Translations under genes and position numbers: made by a program
Source of the DNA: Bacillus massilioanorexius
GTDB lineage: Bacteria; Bacillota; Bacilli; Bacillales; DSM-1321
Length of the DNA stretch: 64,000 bases
Reading direction: 5' to 3'
NCBI RefSeq assembly: GCF_902374955.1
Contig: NZ_CABKRX010000051.1
Location: 4,430-68,429, forward strand
Notes under the pieces: model-generated
Told to the model about the DNA's origin: nothing
What the model saw: the letters and a program-made list of their open reading frames with translations, nothing else
Databases searched by the model: none
In this document: positions 62,297-64,000 of the stretch, piece by piece
Layout of the letters: every line of letters starts with the position of its first letter
Position numbering within the stretch: position 1 is the first letter of the stretch

Positions 62297-64000
62297 TTTG
62301 ATTCATCCTTTCTTCTAGCTGAGATTGTAGAATTTCTTGATAAAGCATAGAGGTCTTCGACAAGTGTTCATGCGTCCCTTCCGCCACCTTTTTCCCATCT
62401 TCCAAAAGTAGAATGAGGTCTGCATTTCGTGCTGTGCTAATTTTTTGCGTTACAATAATTTTCGTAGATTTATAGTTTCTAAGTGCCCTAAGCAATTGTT
62501 TTTCGGTTCTTACATCTAAAGCACTTGTACTATCATCGAATAATAGAATACTAGGCTTGCGAATGAGCGCTCTTGCAATCGATAATCTTTGTCTTTGACC
62601 GCCTGACAAATTAACTCCCTTTTGACCGATAACAGTATGTAATCCTTCAGATAATCTTTCTACAAATGTATATATTTGTGCATCTTTACAAGCTGCTATA
62701 ATTTCATCATCAGTCGCATCTCTTTTCCCCCATAAAATATTGTCCTTTACAGTCCCTGTAAACAACATAGATTCTTGTGATACTATTCCGATTTGATTAC
62801 GGAGATCTTGCTGTTTATATTCACGGATGTTAACCCCATCGATAAAAATTGCTCCTTCACTCGTATCATATAATCTAGGAATTAAATTCATTAATGTTGA
62901 TTTCCCTGAGCCTGTTCCTCCAAGTATCGCTACAGTTTGCCCTGATTTTACTGTAAATGAAATATCCTTCAAAACCCATGTATCTACACCCTCATAATGA
63001 AATCCAACGTGATTAAAAGACACTTCACCATTTATTTTCGCATAGAATGAATGTTTAGAATCCTCCATTTGATTAGTTGTTTGTAACACATCATTAATTC
63101 TTTGTGCAGACGCTTGTGCACGAGAAAATACCACTATTATAAAAGAAAAAACGGACAGGGATGATGTAATTCTAGTCGAATAATTAACAATGGCTACTAT
63201 TTCACCAACATTCGCACTTCCTAATACAAGCTCTTGATGTCCATACCAAAGGATACATACAATCGTAATATTCATCAGCAGTAATAATGTAGGCATCGTA
63301 ACTTCCATTAATCGTAATACGGATGCTGTACGCTTTTTTAGTTTATCACTCGCTTGATTAAAACGATTAACTTCATAATCGCTTCTTCTAAAAGCTCGAA
63401 TTAATTTCATGCCGTCTAAATTTTCACCCATCACATTATTGACTTGATCTAGTTTATTTTGAACTACATTAAACATCTTTCTCCCTCTTTTTTTAATCCA
63501 CAGTAAAAAAAGAAATAAGATTGGAACGACTACTGCTAGGAATAGGGCAAGCTTTGGATGAACAATAAATGACATCAGCAATCCACCAATAATTAGTAAT
63601 GGTGCTCTTGCCATTATTCGTAGCATCATAAACACAGTATTTTGAAGCTGTTGAACATCATTAGTAAGTCGGGTCATGAGCGAGCCAGTTGGAAACAAGG
63701 AATATTGTGAATAAGAAAAGGATTGAATTTTTCGAAAAAGACTTTTTCTAATATCGTATCCAAAACATTGACTTGCATGAGACGCGAAATATGTATTCAA
63801 AATACCTGCACCGAATGCCAAAAGAGAGAAAAGCACCATAATACTTCCCCAGGTAGCCACTACGTAAAAATCTTGTTTCATAACACCATCATTAATAATT
63901 TTTGCCATTAGCAATGGTTGTAATAATTCCACAGCCAATTCTGCTAACATAAACAATAAAGCAACAGATGCAACGAATTTATACGGAAAAATGAAATGCC
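62274..64000 (-). CDS. yfiB: Heterodimeric ABC exporter subunit, degenerate half (YfiB-like), 5' end outside window
   Basis: At least 575 residues; the frame remains open to the window edge, and the visible N-terminus (FMLAELAVELLQPLLMAKII) is the first membrane helix, so only some 15-20 residues are missing. ATPase domain: Walker A GGTGSGKST, signature LSGGQRQR, but Walker B is FDDSTSALD with Asp for the catalytic Glu, and VTQK replaces the switch His. That is the usual non-hydrolysing half of asymmetric exporters. First gene of the pair. Confidence 0.85.
   Translation of the reverse strand, partial: HFIFPYKFVASVALLFMLAELAVELLQPLLMAKIINDGVMKQDFYVVATWGSIMVLFSLLAFGAGILNTYFASHASQCFGYDIRKSLFRKIQSFSYSQYSLFPTGSLMTRLTNDVQQLQNTVFMMLRIMARAPLLIIGGLLMSFIVHPKLALFLAVVVPILFLFLLWIKKRGRKMFNVVQNKLDQVNNVMGENLDGMKLIRAFRRSDYEVNRFNQASDKLKKRTASVLRLMEVTMPTLLLLMNITIVCILWYGHQELVLGSANVGEIVAIVNYSTRITSSLSVFSFIIVVFSRAQASAQRINDVLQTTNQMEDSKHSFYAKINGEVSFNHVGFHYEGVDTWVLKDISFTVKSGQTVAILGGTGSGKSTLMNLIPRLYDTSEGAIFIDGVNIREYKQQDLRNQIGIVSQESMLFTGTVKDNILWGKRDATDDEIIAACKDAQIYTFVERLSEGLHTVIGQKGVNLSGGQRQRLSIARALIRKPSILLFDDSTSALDVRTEKQLLRALRNYKSTKIIVTQKISTARNADLILLLEDGKKVAEGTHEHLSKTSMLYQEILQSQLEERMNQNVMETTK

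Noticed and set aside
1..64000. CRISPR arrays, rRNA/tRNA genes, prophage or insertion sequences
   Set aside because: No regularly spaced repeats, no conserved rRNA or tRNA sequence, and no transposase or phage structural genes were seen; the four dispersed repeats are non-coding.

Overview
The window is AT-rich and reads as chromosome from a motile, spore-forming, facultatively anaerobic member of the Bacillaceae. Evidence for this: the yfkH-yfkI-yfkJ / yfkK block arranged as in Bacillus subtilis, MotA/MotB with the B. subtilis type of N-terminus, a spore-coat transglutaminase (Tgl), a stressosome paralogue of the RsbRD type, strong AGGAGG ribosome binding sites with frequent TTG/GTG starts, and fermentation genes (ldh, pflB-pflA) preceded by Rex-like sites. 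I saw no rRNA, tRNA, CRISPR array, prophage or intact insertion sequence.

Layout. 1-0.7 kb: a frameshifted MFS exporter remnant. 0.8-3 kb: a P1B-4 metal-exporting ATPase behind a PerR-like box. 3-5.7 kb: yfk genes. 5.8-10.1 kb: chemoreceptor, DCC-family protein, motAB. 10.3-15.9 kb: anaerobic carbon metabolism (ldh, pflB, pflA) plus a secreted NlpC/P60 hydrolase. 15.9-20.8 kb: nfrA-type nitroreductase, CoA-disulfide reductase/rhodanese with an operator-like palindrome inside its promoter, an MFS exporter and a thioredoxin-like protein. 20.9-33.5 kb: the most distinctive region, a nine-gene minus-strand operon (LIV-type ABC importer, KASIII-like enzyme, alpha/beta hydrolase, SDR reductase, acyl-CoA ligase) next to a ~1080-residue MalT-like ATPase with a C-terminal winged helix and BTAD domain. 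33.7-43.8 kb: acylphosphatase, RsbRD-like protein, isochorismatase-like hydrolase, Mn-type CDF exporter, DUF2935 protein, many small or decaying genes and tgl. 43.9-49 kb: SNF2 helicase, type I signal peptidase and frameshifted genes. 49-52.4 kb: a pentapeptide-repeat protein and an ABC-F protein with a long leader holding a 40-codon peptide and an intrinsic terminator. 52.5-64 kb: TspO-like protein, methionine gamma-lyase, YfmL-like helicase, putP, brnQ, and a heterodimeric ABC exporter whose first gene runs off the window.

Two scattered features recur. One is a terminator-like palindromic repeat in at least four intergenic copies (near 3.1, 20.9, 39.2 and 56.5 kb). The other is single-base frameshifts in accessory genes: all three GNAT acetyltransferase genes, a small exported protein and the MFS exporter are broken, while core genes are intact.

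The best candidate for an undescribed system is the 20.9-33.5 kb cluster: import of an organic acid or amino-acid-like ligand, CoA activation, and thiolase-fold/reductase/hydrolase chemistry under its own large signal-transducing regulator. Its substrate cannot be read from the sequence.
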